A DNA stretch of 64,000 bases from Zoogloeaceae bacterium G21618-S1 (GCA_027214125.1 JAPWHF010000014.1:1-64000), one strand, 5' to 3'; positions 8,880 through 20,058 are shown, numbered from the stretch's first letter. Translations and numbers: made by a program. The notes: generated from the letters alone by a model not told the origin.

Positions 8880-10361
8880 ATGTTTGAATCCGCAGAGTTG
8901 GGCCACCGAATCGACAAGGCGGTGTACGACGCTGAAGTGCCGTTGTTGCGGGCCGAGCTTCTGGACGCCCAATTTGATTTGCGTGAGTTGGCCGAATGCG
9001 CCGTGGTGGTGCTGATCAATGGGGTGGATGCTGCCGGCAAGGGCGAGACGGTGAATTTGCTTGGCGAGTGGCTGGACCCGCGACATCTGGTCATCCGCGC
9101 CTTTGATCGCCCGAGCGACGAGGCGCGTCAGCGCCCGCCCATGTGGCGTTTCTGGCGCAGCCTGCCGCCCAAGGGGCGCATTGGCATTCTGTTTGGCAAC
9201 TGGTATCACGAGCCGATACGGCAGCGGGCCGATCGCCACATGAAGTCGTCGCGACTGGACCAGCGCCTGGATGAGATCAACCGTTTCGAAGCCATGCTGG
9301 CGCGCGAAGGCGTGCTACTGATCAAGTTTTGGTTCCATCTGTCGCGTGACCGGCAAAAGGCGCGGCTCAAAAAACTCGCTGCCGATCCTCTGACGCGATG
9401 GCGCGTGACCGACGCCGACTGGCGAAACTACAAGCAATACAACAAGTTGCGGGATGTGGCCGGGCATGTGCTGCGGCACACCGATACGGCGGAGGCGCCG
9501 TGGATCGTGGTCGATGGCTCCGACGCACGCTACCGCGCGTTGCGGGTGGGACGCGTCTTGCTGGCGGCATTGCGCAAACGCCTCGGCGCCGCGCGACAGT
9601 GGCAGGCGCGCCTGAGTGTGGCGCCGATGGCTCCAGCGGACGATGGCCGTTCCTTGCTTGACGCCTTGGTGCTCGATCAGCCAATGAGCAAAAAGGATTA
9701 CGGCCGGGCGCTGGAGCGACTGCAAGGTCGTCTGGCGCTCCTTACCCGTCGGGCAGGCTTTAGCAAGCGTGCGTTGGTGCTGGTGTTTGAAGGCATGGAT
9801 GCGGCCGGCAAGGGCGGCGCGATTCGTCGGGTCACCGCGGCGCTAGATGCGCGGCAGTACCAGGTGTTGCCTATCGGTGCGCCCACCGAGGAGGAGCGTG
9901 CGCAGCCCTATTTGTGGCGTTTCTGGCGGCATTTGCCACGCCGTGGCAAGGCGCTTATTTTTGATCGGTCGTGGTACGGCCGGGTTTTGGTCGAGCGGGT
10001 CGAGGGTTTCTGCGCCGAAGCCGACTGGATGCGCGCGTATCAGGAAATCAACGATTTCGAAGATCAGTTGTCCGACGCAGGGGCGGTGGTGATCAAGTTC
10101 TGGCTGGCGATCAGCCAGGATGAGCAGCTGGTGCGCTTCGAGACGCGGGCCAATGAGCCCCACAAACGCTTCAAGATCACCGATGAAGACTGGCGCAACC
10201 GCGAGCGCTGGCCAGAGTACGCGTGCGCGGTCAGCGACATGATCGACCGGACCAGCACGGAAGTGTCTCCCTGGACGCTGATCGAAGCGGACAACAAGCG
10301 CTTTGCACGGATCAAGGTGCTCGAAACCATCTGCAGCCGGCTGGAGGCCGCGCTGGAATGA
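8880..10361 (+). CDS. pap: Polyphosphate:AMP phosphotransferase (two-domain PPK2)
   Basis: A 493-residue protein with two tandem PPK2 domains, each with a P-loop: INGVDAAGKGE (about residue 45-55) and FEGMDAAGKGG (about 303-313). Each also has a PMWRFWRSLP / YLWRFWRHLP lid block. Such two-domain (class II) enzymes transfer phosphate from polyphosphate to AMP to make ADP. The start at 8880 follows GGGAGAG. Polyphosphate metabolism is prominent in Rhodocyclales and phoU lies 3.5 kb away, although no ppk1 or pst gene is in the window. Confidence 0.92.
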   Translation: MFESAELGHRIDKAVYDAEVPLLRAELLDAQFDLRELAECAVVVLINGVDAAGKGETVNLLGEWLDPRHLVIRAFDRPSDEARQRPPMWRFWRSLPPKGRIGILFGNWYHEPIRQRADRHMKSSRLDQRLDEINRFEAMLAREGVLLIKFWFHLSRDRQKARLKKLAADPLTRWRVTDADWRNYKQYNKLRDVAGHVLRHTDTAEAPWIVVDGSDARYRALRVGRVLLAALRKRLGAARQWQARLSVAPMAPADDGRSLLDALVLDQPMSKKDYGRALERLQGRLALLTRRAGFSKRALVLVFEGMDAAGKGGAIRRVTAALDARQYQVLPIGAPTEEERAQPYLWRFWRHLPRRGKALIFDRSWYGRVLVERVEGFCAEADWMRAYQEINDFEDQLSDAGAVVIKFWLAISQDEQLVRFETRANEPHKRFKITDEDWRNRERWPEYACAVSDMIDRTSTEVSPWTLIEADNKRFARIKVLETICSRLEAALE

Positions 10362-10464
10362 GGCTTGCGTCGTTTTGAGCGATGCAGCATCAGATCGGGT
10401 GATCACGCTAGAATAATCGTATTGGCTGCGATTTGCGGCGACCGGACCCTATGATGGAGCACCC

Positions 10465-11814
10465 GTGCAGGACACACTCACCGATCTCGACCCCGCTGAT
10501 GAACTGAGCCAGAATTTTGTGGCCTGGGTGCGCGGTGCCGCTCCGTACATCCACGCCTTTCGCGGCAAGACCTTCGTGATCGGTTTTGGGGGTGAGATTG
10601 CCGCCGGAGAGCAGGCCCAGAAACTCGCTTACGACTGCAACTTGTTGTCCGCGCTGGGCATTCGGCTGGTGCTGGTGCATGGTGCCAGACCGCAGATTGA
10701 TGCCGAGCTGGCGCGCCGTGGTGTCGAATCGCGCTTTCACAACAACATACGCGTCACCGACGCCGACGCACTCGACGGAGTGAAAGCCGCGATCGCCGTG
10801 ACGCGCCTGGAACTCGAAGCCTTGTTGTCGCAGGGCTTGCCCAACACACCGATGGCCGGCAGCTATATTCGCGTGACCGGTGGCAATTTCATCATTGCTC
10901 GGCCCGAGGGGGTCGTCGACGGCATCGATCTGCAATTTACCGGATCGGTTCGCAAGATTCTGGCTGAAGAGATTGCGGCTGACCTCGACCAACAAAACGT
11001 GGTGCTCATTTCGCCCTTGGGCGTGTCGCCCTCGGGAGAGATTTTCAACCTGACGGTCGAGAACGTCGCCGAGGAGGTGGCTGTCGCCCTGTCGGCCGAG
11101 AAGCTGCTGTATTTGTGTGATGCGCCGGGTCTGCTCGATGTTGACGGGCAACTGATCGACTCCATTACTGCCGATGCGGCAGAGCGAATGCTCCAGGCGG
11201 GGCAGGGCATGACGGAAGACCTCGATCTTTACCTGCCGTGCGCGATTCGCGCAGTGCGCAAGGGCGTCAATCGGGTGCACTTGATCGACCGTGATCGCGA
11301 CGGCGCTCTGCTGCTCGAGTTTTTTACCCACCAGGGCGTGGGTACGGTGGTGTCGCGCGACGTGCTGTTCCGCTTGCGCGAGGCCTCGGTCGATGACGTC
11401 GGCGCGCTGGTCAGCCTGCTCGCGCCGCTCGAGGCCGATGGCACCCTGGTGCGGCGGGGGCGGGAGCTGTTGGAGCAGGAAATTACGCGCTTCTCTGTCG
11501 TTGAACATGATGGGATGCTGGTCGGGTGTGCCGCCTTGTATCCGTTTAGTGAAGAGCGCGCCGCGGAGCTGGCCTGTCTTGCCGTGATGCAGGAATACCG
11601 GGAAGCCGGCTTGGGCGAGATGCTGTTGCGGCGCATGGAACGGCGTGCACGTGAGCAGTCGCTCGAAGCCTTGTTTGTGCTCACCACGCGCACCGCGCAT
11701 TGGTTCCGCGAACGCGGGTTTGTCGAAGTCGGGCCGGAGCGCTTGCCTTCGCAAAAGCGCGATCTGTATAACTTTCAGCGTCGGTCGAAAGTGCTGGTCA
11801 AAAGCATCAGGTAG
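10465..11814 (+). CDS. argA: Amino-acid N-acetyltransferase (N-acetylglutamate synthase)
   Basis: A 449-residue ArgA, first enzyme of arginine biosynthesis, acetylating glutamate with acetyl-CoA. The N-terminal amino-acid-kinase-like domain (about 1-290; GFGGEIAAGEQ, LVLVHGARPQID) normally carries the arginine feedback site. The C-terminal GNAT domain (about 300-449) has EYREAGLGEMLLRRMERRA as acetyl-CoA loop and the terminal SQKRDLYNFQRRSKV typical of ArgA. The start is GTG at 10465, preceded by GGAG at 10455. It stands alone between the pap and diguanylate cyclase genes. Confidence 0.95.
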   Translation: MQDTLTDLDPADELSQNFVAWVRGAAPYIHAFRGKTFVIGFGGEIAAGEQAQKLAYDCNLLSALGIRLVLVHGARPQIDAELARRGVESRFHNNIRVTDADALDGVKAAIAVTRLELEALLSQGLPNTPMAGSYIRVTGGNFIIARPEGVVDGIDLQFTGSVRKILAEEIAADLDQQNVVLISPLGVSPSGEIFNLTVENVAEEVAVALSAEKLLYLCDAPGLLDVDGQLIDSITADAAERMLQAGQGMTEDLDLYLPCAIRAVRKGVNRVHLIDRDRDGALLLEFFTHQGVGTVVSRDVLFRLREASVDDVGALVSLLAPLEADGTLVRRGRELLEQEITRFSVVEHDGMLVGCAALYPFSEERAAELACLAVMQEYREAGLGEMLLRRMERRAREQSLEALFVLTTRTAHWFRERGFVEVGPERLPSQKRDLYNFQRRSKVLVKSIR

Positions 11815-11856
11815 AGACCACAACCAACGGCCGTATACTCCCCATCGGAGGCGGTC

Positions 11857-13392
11857 ATGGCGCGAATGGCGGGAAAGAGGCACTGGGCAATACCGCTGTG
11901 GCAGGCCCTGCTGGTGGGTTTTGCGGCGCTGCTGGCGGCGGGGCTGGCCAAGGGTGCAGGTGCCGGAGGCGCGGTCGAAGGCTTGGCTGCGGCGTTGGCG
12001 AGCAGCGTGGCGGCCTTGCTATTCCTTGGGCGGGCCTATCAGCGGGGCGTCGCTGGGCAGCGCCTGCAACTGATTGCTGAAACCGGTGCTGGTGCCGAAA
12101 TGGCCTTTTCGCCCGAGGGTCGCTTGCTGTGGGTCAGTCCTGCCATCGCTTCGCTTTCGGGGTATTCGGCTGACGAATGCACTGCTGCGCCGGATCTGAT
12201 CAATTTGCTGGTCGATGAACTGGATCGAGGCTATGCCCGCGAGCAATGTGCGCGCGCCATGGCGGGAGAATCCGGTCAGAGTGAAATGCGCTTGTGTCAC
12301 CGGCAAGGTGACATGGTGTGGGTCACGTGTTTCTGGCGTCCGGTGCGAGACGATGGCGGCCGTCTCCAGATTATCCGGATGTCGATTGTCAGTGACCAGG
12401 CGCGCAAGACGACAGAACTCCAATTGCTCGAAACCGTGGCGGCCTTGCGTCGCGCGCAGGGCCTCAGCGAGCACTATCTTTCGCGCAATCGCGATGAACG
12501 TCAGCGACTCCAGGCACTGCTCGATGTCATTGAGCTGGGGATCTTGTTTGTCGACGCCGACCGCCGGGTTCGCTATGCCAACCCGGCCTTGTTGCGGATA
12601 TGGGGGTTTGGTGGCACGGGCGAGAACTTGCTCGGTGTGCGAGACGCGCGCTTGCTGGCCGAAGCCATGGCGCAGATCGAGGCGGCTGAGGCCTATCGTG
12701 TTCATGTCGACGCGGTACAAAAGCAGCGCGGTCGGTCGGAGCCTTTTGAGTTGCGCCTGCTCAATGGTCGCCGGGTTCAGGAGGTGTCAGCCATGGTCAC
12801 GGCCGAGGGCTCGACACGTTCGCTGGGGCGCCTGTGGGTGTTTGAGGATGTGACTGAACAGCGTCGCGCGTCGGAGGATCTGGTGCGCCTGGCCGAGCGC
12901 GATCCACTGACCAATCTCTACAACCGTCGACGCTTCCACGATGCGCTTGAATCAAGTCTGGCTGGCGCTCAGCGCGGGCAGACGCAGATCGGTTTGATGA
13001 TGTTCGATCTCGACGGCTTCAAGCCGATCAATGATGAACTTGGGCATCAAACCGGCGACGAAGTGCTGGTGGCGGTTGCGGTGTCGATTCGCCGTGTTGT
13101 GCGGCGTAACGAGCAACTGTTTCGCGTGGGCGGCGACGAGTTCGCGATATTGATTGCCGAAGCTAATGAGTTGGCGCTGCAAGAGCTGGCGCAACGGGTG
13201 GTCACTGAGGTGGCGGGGATCAAGATCGCTGGCGCATCGATCAGTGCGAGTGTCGGCTACGCCTGCTACCCGGACGACGCATCGTCGGTGGATGCCTTGG
13301 TGGCGGCGGCCGATTCAGCCATGTATCGGGCGAAATCCGCCGGCAAGAACTGCTGGCAGACCTGCGCGGCGCGTGGGCGCCATCGCTCCTGA
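11857..13392 (+). CDS. Membrane-bound PAS-PAS-GGDEF diguanylate cyclase
   Basis: A 511-residue sensor. Two short hydrophobic segments (about residues 13-31 and 43-58) anchor it to the membrane. Two PAS domains follow (about 70-185 and 220-330; FSPEGRLLWVSPAIASLSGYS and ILFVDADRRVRYANPALL). A GGDEF domain fills about 340-505, with an intact RVGGDEFAIL active site (GGDEF about residues 425-429), so it should make c-di-GMP. The inhibitory I-site reads RxxE instead of RxxD, so product inhibition may be weak. The start follows CGGAGG. Confidence 0.9.
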   Translation: MARMAGKRHWAIPLWQALLVGFAALLAAGLAKGAGAGGAVEGLAAALASSVAALLFLGRAYQRGVAGQRLQLIAETGAGAEMAFSPEGRLLWVSPAIASLSGYSADECTAAPDLINLLVDELDRGYAREQCARAMAGESGQSEMRLCHRQGDMVWVTCFWRPVRDDGGRLQIIRMSIVSDQARKTTELQLLETVAALRRAQGLSEHYLSRNRDERQRLQALLDVIELGILFVDADRRVRYANPALLRIWGFGGTGENLLGVRDARLLAEAMAQIEAAEAYRVHVDAVQKQRGRSEPFELRLLNGRRVQEVSAMVTAEGSTRSLGRLWVFEDVTEQRRASEDLVRLAERDPLTNLYNRRRFHDALESSLAGAQRGQTQIGLMMFDLDGFKPINDELGHQTGDEVLVAVAVSIRRVVRRNEQLFRVGGDEFAILIAEANELALQELAQRVVTEVAGIKIAGASISASVGYACYPDDASSVDALVAAADSAMYRAKSAGKNCWQTCAARGRHRS

Positions 13393-13461
13393 CGGGCGGC
13401 GGCGTCTTTTCCGCTAAAATGCCGCCTTGATGATCCATCGATTTCGACACAGGTGAAGACA

Positions 13462-13734
13462 ATGGCAAGAATGGTTCAGTGCGTGAAACTCGGTCGCGAG
13501 GCCGAAGGGCTGGAACGCCCCCCGGTGCCCGGTGAGATGGGCAAACGGGTGTTCGAGAACGTCTCCAAGGAGGCTTGGGGGCAGTGGGTCAAGCACCAGA
13601 CCATGCTGATCAATGAAAACCGCTTGAACCTGATGGATGTGCGCGCGCGTAAATATCTCGCCGAGCAGATGGAGCGTTACTTTTTTGGCGGTGGTGCCGA
13701 TGCGATTGGTGGCTATGTGCCGCCGGCCGATTGA
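13462..13734 (+). CDS. yggX: Probable Fe(II)-trafficking protein YggX
   Basis: A 90-residue cytoplasmic protein with the family signature [20 protein letters not shown] and the conserved single N-terminal cysteine, then [15 protein letters not shown] and [15 protein letters not shown]. In enterobacteria YggX protects Fe-S clusters from oxidative damage. The ATG at 13462 is preceded by AGGTGA at 7 bases; an in-frame GTG at 13453 is less likely. It ends in a strong bidirectional terminator shared with phoU. Confidence 0.93.
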   Translation: MARMVQCVKLGREAEGLERPPVPGEMGKRVFENVSKEAWGQWVKHQTMLINENRLNLMDVRARKYLAEQMERYFFGGGADAIGGYVPPAD

Positions 13735-13753
13735 GGCGGCTTTCGTCAAAACA

Positions 13754-13784
13754 AAAAGGGGACGGCGATGCCGTCCCCTTTTTT
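13754..13784. terminator. Bidirectional terminator between yggX and phoU
   Basis: Hairpin AAGGGGACGGC-GAT-GCCGTCCCCTT is flanked by A5 on the left and T6 on the right, so it can end transcription from yggX (plus) and phoU (minus). Confidence 0.95.
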
Positions 13785-13801
13785 GCGCGTGTTGTTCGGG
13801 C

Positions 13802-14503
13802 TCAGTCGGTGTTCGCCGTGCGCTCGATGTTGGCCAGGCCTGTATGGCGCACATCCTGCCCCTTGACCATGTAGATCACGTACTCAGCCACGTTCTTGGC
13901 GTGATCGCCAATACGTTCGATCGCTTTGGCCATGAACAGGATGTCGATACCGCGCGAAATCGTGCGCGGATCTTCCATCACAAAGGTGATCAGCTGACGG
14001 ATGATGCCTTTGAATTCAGCATCGACCTCGCGGTCCTGACGCACCACTTCAGCGGCGGCGCTCATGTCGAGGCGGGCAAAGGCATCGAGCGCCTTGCGCA
14101 GCATGTCGATCGCCAGGCTTGCGGCGTGGCGCAGCTCGATTCGGGGCACAAAGGCGGAGTCGCTCGAATGCAGACGCTTGCTCATTTTTGCGATTTTTTT
14201 TGCCTCGTCACCGATGCGTTCCAGATCGGTAATGACTTTGACGACCGACATCACCATGCGCAGATCGTTGGCCGCCGGTTGGCGTTTGGCGACGATCTGA
14301 ACGCAGGCATCGTCAAGTTCCAGTTCCAGCAGGTTGATGCGGTGATCCTGGTCAATGACTTCTTCCAGCGCATCGACGTCGCCCGTGGCGAGCGCTTCGA
14401 TGGCTTTGGCAATTTGCAGTTCCACCATGCCGCCCATTTGTAGAACGCGGGTGCGAATGCTTTCAAGCTCGAATTCAAATTGCTTGGAGGTGTGTTCAGT
14501 CAT
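13802..14503 (-). CDS. phoU: Phosphate transport system regulator PhoU
   Basis: A 233-residue, all-helical cytoplasmic protein made of two PhoU repeats. The metal-binding E/DxxxD signatures are in VVKVITDLERIGDEAKKIAK (about 88-107) and AKAIERIGDHAKNVAEYV (about 191-208). PhoU connects the PstSCAB transporter to the PhoR sensor kinase and represses the Pho regulon. Here it is not next to pst or phoBR genes. The start at 14503 lacks a clear ribosome-binding sequence. The rpiA gene lies 65 bases upstream on the same strand. Confidence 0.95.
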   Translation of the reverse strand: MTEHTSKQFEFELESIRTRVLQMGGMVELQIAKAIEALATGDVDALEEVIDQDHRINLLELELDDACVQIVAKRQPAANDLRMVMSVVKVITDLERIGDEAKKIAKMSKRLHSSDSAFVPRIELRHAASLAIDMLRKALDAFARLDMSAAAEVVRQDREVDAEFKGIIRQLITFVMEDPRTISRGIDILFMAKAIERIGDHAKNVAEYVIYMVKGQDVRHTGLANIERTANTD

Positions 14504-14568
14504 GGGGAGGAAGCCGGGCCGGGAGAGTCGAAGGAGGAAAAATACTTAATTTAGATGACAGTTTGATG

Positions 14569-15231
14569 TCAAACCGCATCAATGCGGCGGACACCACCCG
14601 GTGCCGCGAGCAACAAGCTGTCTGCACCGCGACGGGCAAAGAGCCCGTTGGTGACGACGCCGACGATCTGATTGAGCTCGCTTTCGAAGGCGACGGGGTC
14701 GGTGATTTGCAGCGCATGCACATCAAGAATCAGGTTGCCGTTGTCGGTGACGAAGCCTTCACGCAGCATCGGGCGCCCCCCGAGGGCGCTCAACGCACGC
14801 GCGACCTGGGCACGGGCCATGGGAATCACTTCGACCGGCAGGGGGAAGCGGCCCAGCGTCGTGACTTGTTTGGAGGTGTCACAGATGCAGATAAAGCGTG
14901 TGGCCACCGCGGCGACAATCTTTTCGCGGGTCAGCGCGCCGCCGCCGCCTTTGATCATGGCCAGCGATGCGTCGATTTCGTCTGCACCATCGACATAGAC
15001 GGGCAGTTCGGTGACGTCATTGAGATCGAACAGGGTGATGCCGTGTGCCGCCAGACGCCGGGCGCTGGCTTCGGAGCTGGCGACCGCACCACGAATCCGG
15101 TCCTTCATGCGGCCCAGACCATCAATAAAGAAATTGGCCGTCGAGCCGGTACCAACGCCAACGATGCTGCCTTCGATCACAAAGTCGAGGGCGGCTTCGG
15201 CGGCGGCTTGTTTCAGTTCATCTTGCGTCAT
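14569..15231 (-). CDS. rpiA: Ribose-5-phosphate isomerase A
   Basis: A 220-residue enzyme interconverting ribose-5-phosphate and ribulose-5-phosphate, the step feeding phosphoribulokinase. The conserved loops are visible: [13 protein letters not shown] (about residue 25-37), [24 protein letters not shown] (about 83-106) with catalytic Asp/Glu, and [18 protein letters not shown]. The length is standard. It starts at 15231 and is divergent from the YidB-like gene, with phoU downstream and no obvious terminator between. Confidence 0.95.
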   Translation of the reverse strand: MTQDELKQAAAEAALDFVIEGSIVGVGTGSTANFFIDGLGRMKDRIRGAVASSEASARRLAAHGITLFDLNDVTELPVYVDGADEIDASLAMIKGGGGALTREKIVAAVATRFICICDTSKQVTTLGRFPLPVEVIPMARAQVARALSALGGRPMLREGFVTDNGNLILDVHALQITDPVAFESELNQIVGVVTNGLFARRGADSLLLAAPGGVRRIDAV

Positions 15232-15377
15232 GGTTCGCCAGGGGTTGGGCCGTTGAATGCCTGCATTCTACCGAAATGTGCGACCGGCGATCTTGTGAAA
15301 CCCTGTCACGTGTCTTGTTGTGCTTGATTCAACAGGCCATGATGTCGCGACTCGAACAGGATGAAGGAGGGCACACC

Positions 15378-15785
15378 ATGGGATTGCTTGATCAACTGGC
15401 CGGACAGGTGCTTGGCGGCGGTAAGAGTGCGGGGAATCCGATGATGGATATCGTCAAAGCCCTGATTCAGAACAGCGAAGGCGGCTTGCCCGGTTTGTTG
15501 TCGCGCCTTCAGGCGGGCGGTTTGGGTGGTGAAGTGGCCTCCTGGTTGGGGCAGGGCGAGAATCAGCCGGTGGACGCCGACGCGTTGAGCCAGGCGATTG
15601 GCCCGGACGCCTTGGCGCAGGTGGCCAGTCAGGTCGGGATGAGCCAGCCGGACGCGGCTTCGGGGTTGGCCGGCGCTTTGCCGCAGTTGATCGACATGCT
15701 CTCGCCGAACGGGCAGATCGATGACAACTCGGAGATGCTTCAGCAGGGACTGTCGATGCTTGGCGGGCTGTTTGGCAGTCGTTAG
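15378..15785 (+). CDS. YidB-like DUF937 protein
   Basis: A 135-residue acidic protein starting MGLLDQLAGQVLGG and ending LQQGLSMLGGLFGSR. It has a glycine/glutamine-rich middle part and an Asp/Ala-rich helical core (DADALSQAIGPDALAQVASQVGM), as in YidB/DUF937 proteins, whose function is not established. The start at 15378 is set by a perfect AAGGAGG eight bases upstream. There is no signal peptide or membrane segment, so it is probably cytoplasmic. It is a single-gene unit ended by its own terminator. Confidence 0.8.
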   Translation: MGLLDQLAGQVLGGGKSAGNPMMDIVKALIQNSEGGLPGLLSRLQAGGLGGEVASWLGQGENQPVDADALSQAIGPDALAQVASQVGMSQPDAASGLAGALPQLIDMLSPNGQIDDNSEMLQQGLSMLGGLFGSR

Positions 15786-15809
15786 AACACCGTCGTCAGG
15801 AAGGAAAAT

Positions 15810-15830
15810 GCGCCCGCGGGCGCGTTTTTT
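15810..15830 (+). terminator. Terminator of the YidB-like gene
   Basis: GCGCCC-GC-GGGCGC stem (15810-15823) followed by GTTTTTT, 25 bases after the stop codon. Confidence 0.9.
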
Positions 15831-15844
15831 GTTTGAGCTGCTTG

Positions 15845-16981
15845 CTACGCTTTGTGTGCTTGCGTCGCGCGCTCCAACTCGGGGGCGCTGTTGACGTGCA
15901 TGCCGTCGGGTAGATGTAGCGTGCGCGTGGGGAATGCGATTTCGGCGCCATGCCTGTCGATGATGGCCGCCACTTGCAGCAGGACGTCCTGTTTGACGCG
16001 ATGGAACTCCACCCATTTGGTGGTGTGGGTGAAGGTGTACACGAAGAAATCGACCGATGAGGCATTGAAGGTGTTGAAGTGCACGATCATGGTCTGATCG
16101 TCTGCAATGTCGGCATGATCGATCAGCATCTGCCGTACGTCGTCGGTAATCGCCTGCATCTTGTCGAGATCGTCATAACGAATGCCGATGGTTTCGTTGA
16201 TGCGACGGTGGGTCATCCGGGTGGGGTTTTCGACGGAAATCTGGGTAAAGATGGCGTTGGGCACGTAGAGCGGCCGTTTGTCGAAGCGGCGGATGCGGGT
16301 CAGTCGCCAGCCAATGTCTTCGACGGTGCCTTCGATGTCTTTGTCGGGGGAGCGGATCCAGTCGCCAATGGCGAAGGGCCGATCGAGGTAGATCATCAGC
16401 GCGCCAAAGAAATTGGCCAGCAAGTCCTTGGCAGCAAAGCCGATCGCGATGCCACCGACACCGCCGAACGCGAGTACGCCCGAGATGCTGAAGCCAAGTG
16501 ACTGCAGGGCGATCAGCACCGTGGTGATGATGACGGTGATGCGCAGCAGCTTGCCAACAGCGGCCACCGTGGAGAGGTCTGCAGGTTGTCCGAGCGCTTC
16601 GCCGCGCGCGATGATGGCATGCTCGGTGTTGCCGATCAGGCGGGTGAGTGTCCACGCAATCAGGGCAATGACGCCGATTTTTCGCATCGGATCGACGGCA
16701 TCAAAGATTGGCGCGTCGGTGTGCTGGCCGACGATGTCGGCCGCAAAGGCGATGCCGAGCAGCCAGATCAGCATTCGCAACGGCCGGCCGAGTGCTTCAA
16801 GCGCGGCATCGTCCCAAACCAATGCCGTTTTACGGGCTGCCGCGATCAAGCGTGTAAGGATGCGGCCAATCACTAAGTTAGCTAGCACGACAGACAGGAC
16901 GACGAGAAATACTTGAGAGGTCAGGCCGCTCTGCGCGGTGTCGAAGCCCAAGGTTGTCAGCCAGTGAGTCAGAAATTCCAT
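15845..16981 (-). CDS. MscS-family mechanosensitive channel
   Basis: A 378-residue inner-membrane protein. Several hydrophobic segments occupy about residues 20-165, ending in the pore helix ISGVLAFGGVGGIAIGFAAKDLLANFFGAL. A soluble beta domain (DRPFAIGDWIRSP...GTVEDIGWRLTRIR) and C-terminal alpha/beta domain follow. This is the MscS fold with additional N-terminal helices, as in YnaI-type channels. It should open under hypoosmotic stress to release solutes. It is followed convergently by the YidB-like gene and preceded by the uspA terminator. Confidence 0.92.
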   Translation of the reverse strand: MEFLTHWLTTLGFDTAQSGLTSQVFLVVLSVVLANLVIGRILTRLIAAARKTALVWDDAALEALGRPLRMLIWLLGIAFAADIVGQHTDAPIFDAVDPMRKIGVIALIAWTLTRLIGNTEHAIIARGEALGQPADLSTVAAVGKLLRITVIITTVLIALQSLGFSISGVLAFGGVGGIAIGFAAKDLLANFFGALMIYLDRPFAIGDWIRSPDKDIEGTVEDIGWRLTRIRRFDKRPLYVPNAIFTQISVENPTRMTHRRINETIGIRYDDLDKMQAITDDVRQMLIDHADIADDQTMIVHFNTFNASSVDFFVYTFTHTTKWVEFHRVKQDVLLQVAAIIDRHGAEIAFPTRTLHLPDGMHVNSAPELERATQAHKA

Positions 16982-17055
16982 GAGTGTGCGAGGGGTGTTA
17001 TTGCAATGGAGGGCGAGCGCAGCGGGCAGAATCGGTCTGCAACCGCCCGCTGCGC

Positions 17056-17101
17056 AATGAAAAACGGGGGTGCGGTGTTCCGTGTGGAACGCGGCACCCC
17101 C
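17056..17101 (-). terminator. Terminator downstream of uspA
   Basis: Stem CGGGGGTGC / GCACCCCCG (17065-17101) encloses an inner GTTCC-GTGT-GGAAC hairpin. The minus strand continues with TTTTTCATTG. It separates uspA from the mscS-family gene. Confidence 0.85.
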
Positions 17102-17131
17102 GAATGATAACAGGCTGTCTGTGAGCGGGCT

Positions 17132-17581
17132 TTATGCGGTGCCGCGTACGACCATCATCGAAATGCTCACTTTCTTGAGCAGTTTTTCGGCAACGCTGCC
17201 GAGCAGCAGGCGCTGCACGCCACGACGACCGTGCGAGCCGACGATCAGCAGGTCTGCACCGGATTCGGCGACGGTCTGGACGATCTGATCGGAGGTCGAG
17301 TGATGCTCGGAGACGAGCAGCTTGCTTTCCGGCGTGGTGCCGGCGGCGGTCGCGGTGGCGATGGCGCTATTAAGCACGCTCTTGCCTTCTTTGATGAGCG
17401 CTTGCTGGACTGCGTCCCGGCTGGCCAGGGTGACACGATTGAAATGTGCGAACAGCGCCTCATCCACGGCATGCACCACGGTCAGGCGAGCGCCGGTGGC
17501 GACACACAAGGTGGCGGCCTCTTCAATGGCGCGTTGGGAGGTAGGGCTGTCGTCAACGGCAACGATGATGTGTTTGTACAT
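17132..17581 (-). CDS. uspA: Universal stress protein UspA family
   Basis: A 149-residue single-domain USP: MYKHIIVAVDDSPTSQRAIEEA at the N-terminus and the ATP-binding motif GSHGRRGVQRLLLGSVAE (G-x2-G-x9-G-S) near the C-terminus. It is therefore probably of the nucleotide-binding subclass. Such proteins respond to growth arrest and energy or redox stress. It forms a single-gene unit flanked by terminators on both sides. No FNR-type box is visible upstream. Confidence 0.93.
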   Translation of the reverse strand: MYKHIIVAVDDSPTSQRAIEEAATLCVATGARLTVVHAVDEALFAHFNRVTLASRDAVQQALIKEGKSVLNSAIATATAAGTTPESKLLVSEHHSTSDQIVQTVAESGADLLIVGSHGRRGVQRLLLGSVAEKLLKKVSISMMVVRGTA

Positions 17582-17714
17582 CTGGGGCCTCGAATTTGGT
17601 GGGTTTCGGGGAAGGGAGTATTGGTGCTGTGCAGCGTACCACCGAGAGGGCCCGTGTCGTTATCGGCGTTTTCCCCAAGGCGAGGTGCGAACTTGGATGA
17701 TGCAGCCGGGATGC

Positions 17715-17746
17715 CAAAAAAGAAAACCCCCGCCGAAGCGGGGGTT
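17715..17746 (-). terminator. Terminator of the actP-type symporter operon
   Basis: Hairpin AACCCCCGC-CGAA-GCGGGGGTT (17725-17746), followed on the minus strand by TTTTCTTTTTT. It lies 26 bases after the symporter stop codon. Confidence 0.95.
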
Positions 17747-17772
17747 GTCCGAACACCCAGGGGTGTTTCTAC

Positions 17773-19554
<1,782 letters not shown>

Positions 19555-19567
19555 TCGTCAGGTCTCC

Positions 19568-19831
19568 TCAGTCTTCGTGAACGTCGTGTTCGCGGTCGAT
19601 CTGTCCCATCCGGTGGGCGTAATAGAAAATCAGCGCCACGAAGATGTAGATCGAACCCTGCTGTGCGAACCAGAAACCGAGCGGGTAACCGCCCAGCATG
19701 ATGCTGTCGAGCATCGGCTGCAGGATGATGCCGAATCCGAAGGACACGACAAACCAGATAATGAGCACGGTGGTCAGCAGGCCGAGCGTGGCGCGCCAGT
19801 ATGCGTCGCCTGACCCTTGTGGCTTCTCCAT
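19568..19831 (-). CDS. DUF4212 sodium symporter small subunit
   Basis: An 87-residue protein with two membrane helices (about 14-38 and 52-75) and the family features YWRATLGLL at the start and PLGFWFAQQGSIYIFVALIFYYA. It is the small subunit accompanying VC_2705-type symporters; the symporter gene begins 13 bases downstream. The C-terminus is charged and cytoplasmic (HRMGQIDREHDVHED). Confidence 0.9.
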   Translation of the reverse strand: MEKPQGSGDAYWRATLGLLTTVLIIWFVVSFGFGIILQPMLDSIMLGGYPLGFWFAQQGSIYIFVALIFYYAHRMGQIDREHDVHED

Positions 19832-19868
19832 CGCCTATCTCCTCTCAAATATTATTGAATGCCATTTC

Positions 19869-19881
19869 CGGACAGTGTCCG
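19869..19881. promoter_or_regulatory. Short palindrome upstream of DUF4212-symporter operon
   Basis: CGGAC-AGT-GTCCG lies 38 bases upstream of the DUF4212 start in the 227-base gap between the two DUF4212 genes. It could be an operator. No regulator can be assigned. The remainder of the gap shows no gene. Confidence 0.35.
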
Positions 19882-20058
19882 ACGGCGGTAGCCAGCGTGT
19901 TTCCTGGCACCCTCCACCAGCACACCGGGTCAGTGAGTGGACAAACCACGCGCTGCCGGAAAGTGACGGGCAGATGGAGTATCGAGAGGAAAGCTTACAG
20001 AAACCTTAATGCGCTTTATCAAGGCATTAATTAGATTGCGGACGTCGGCTGCGGCGGC

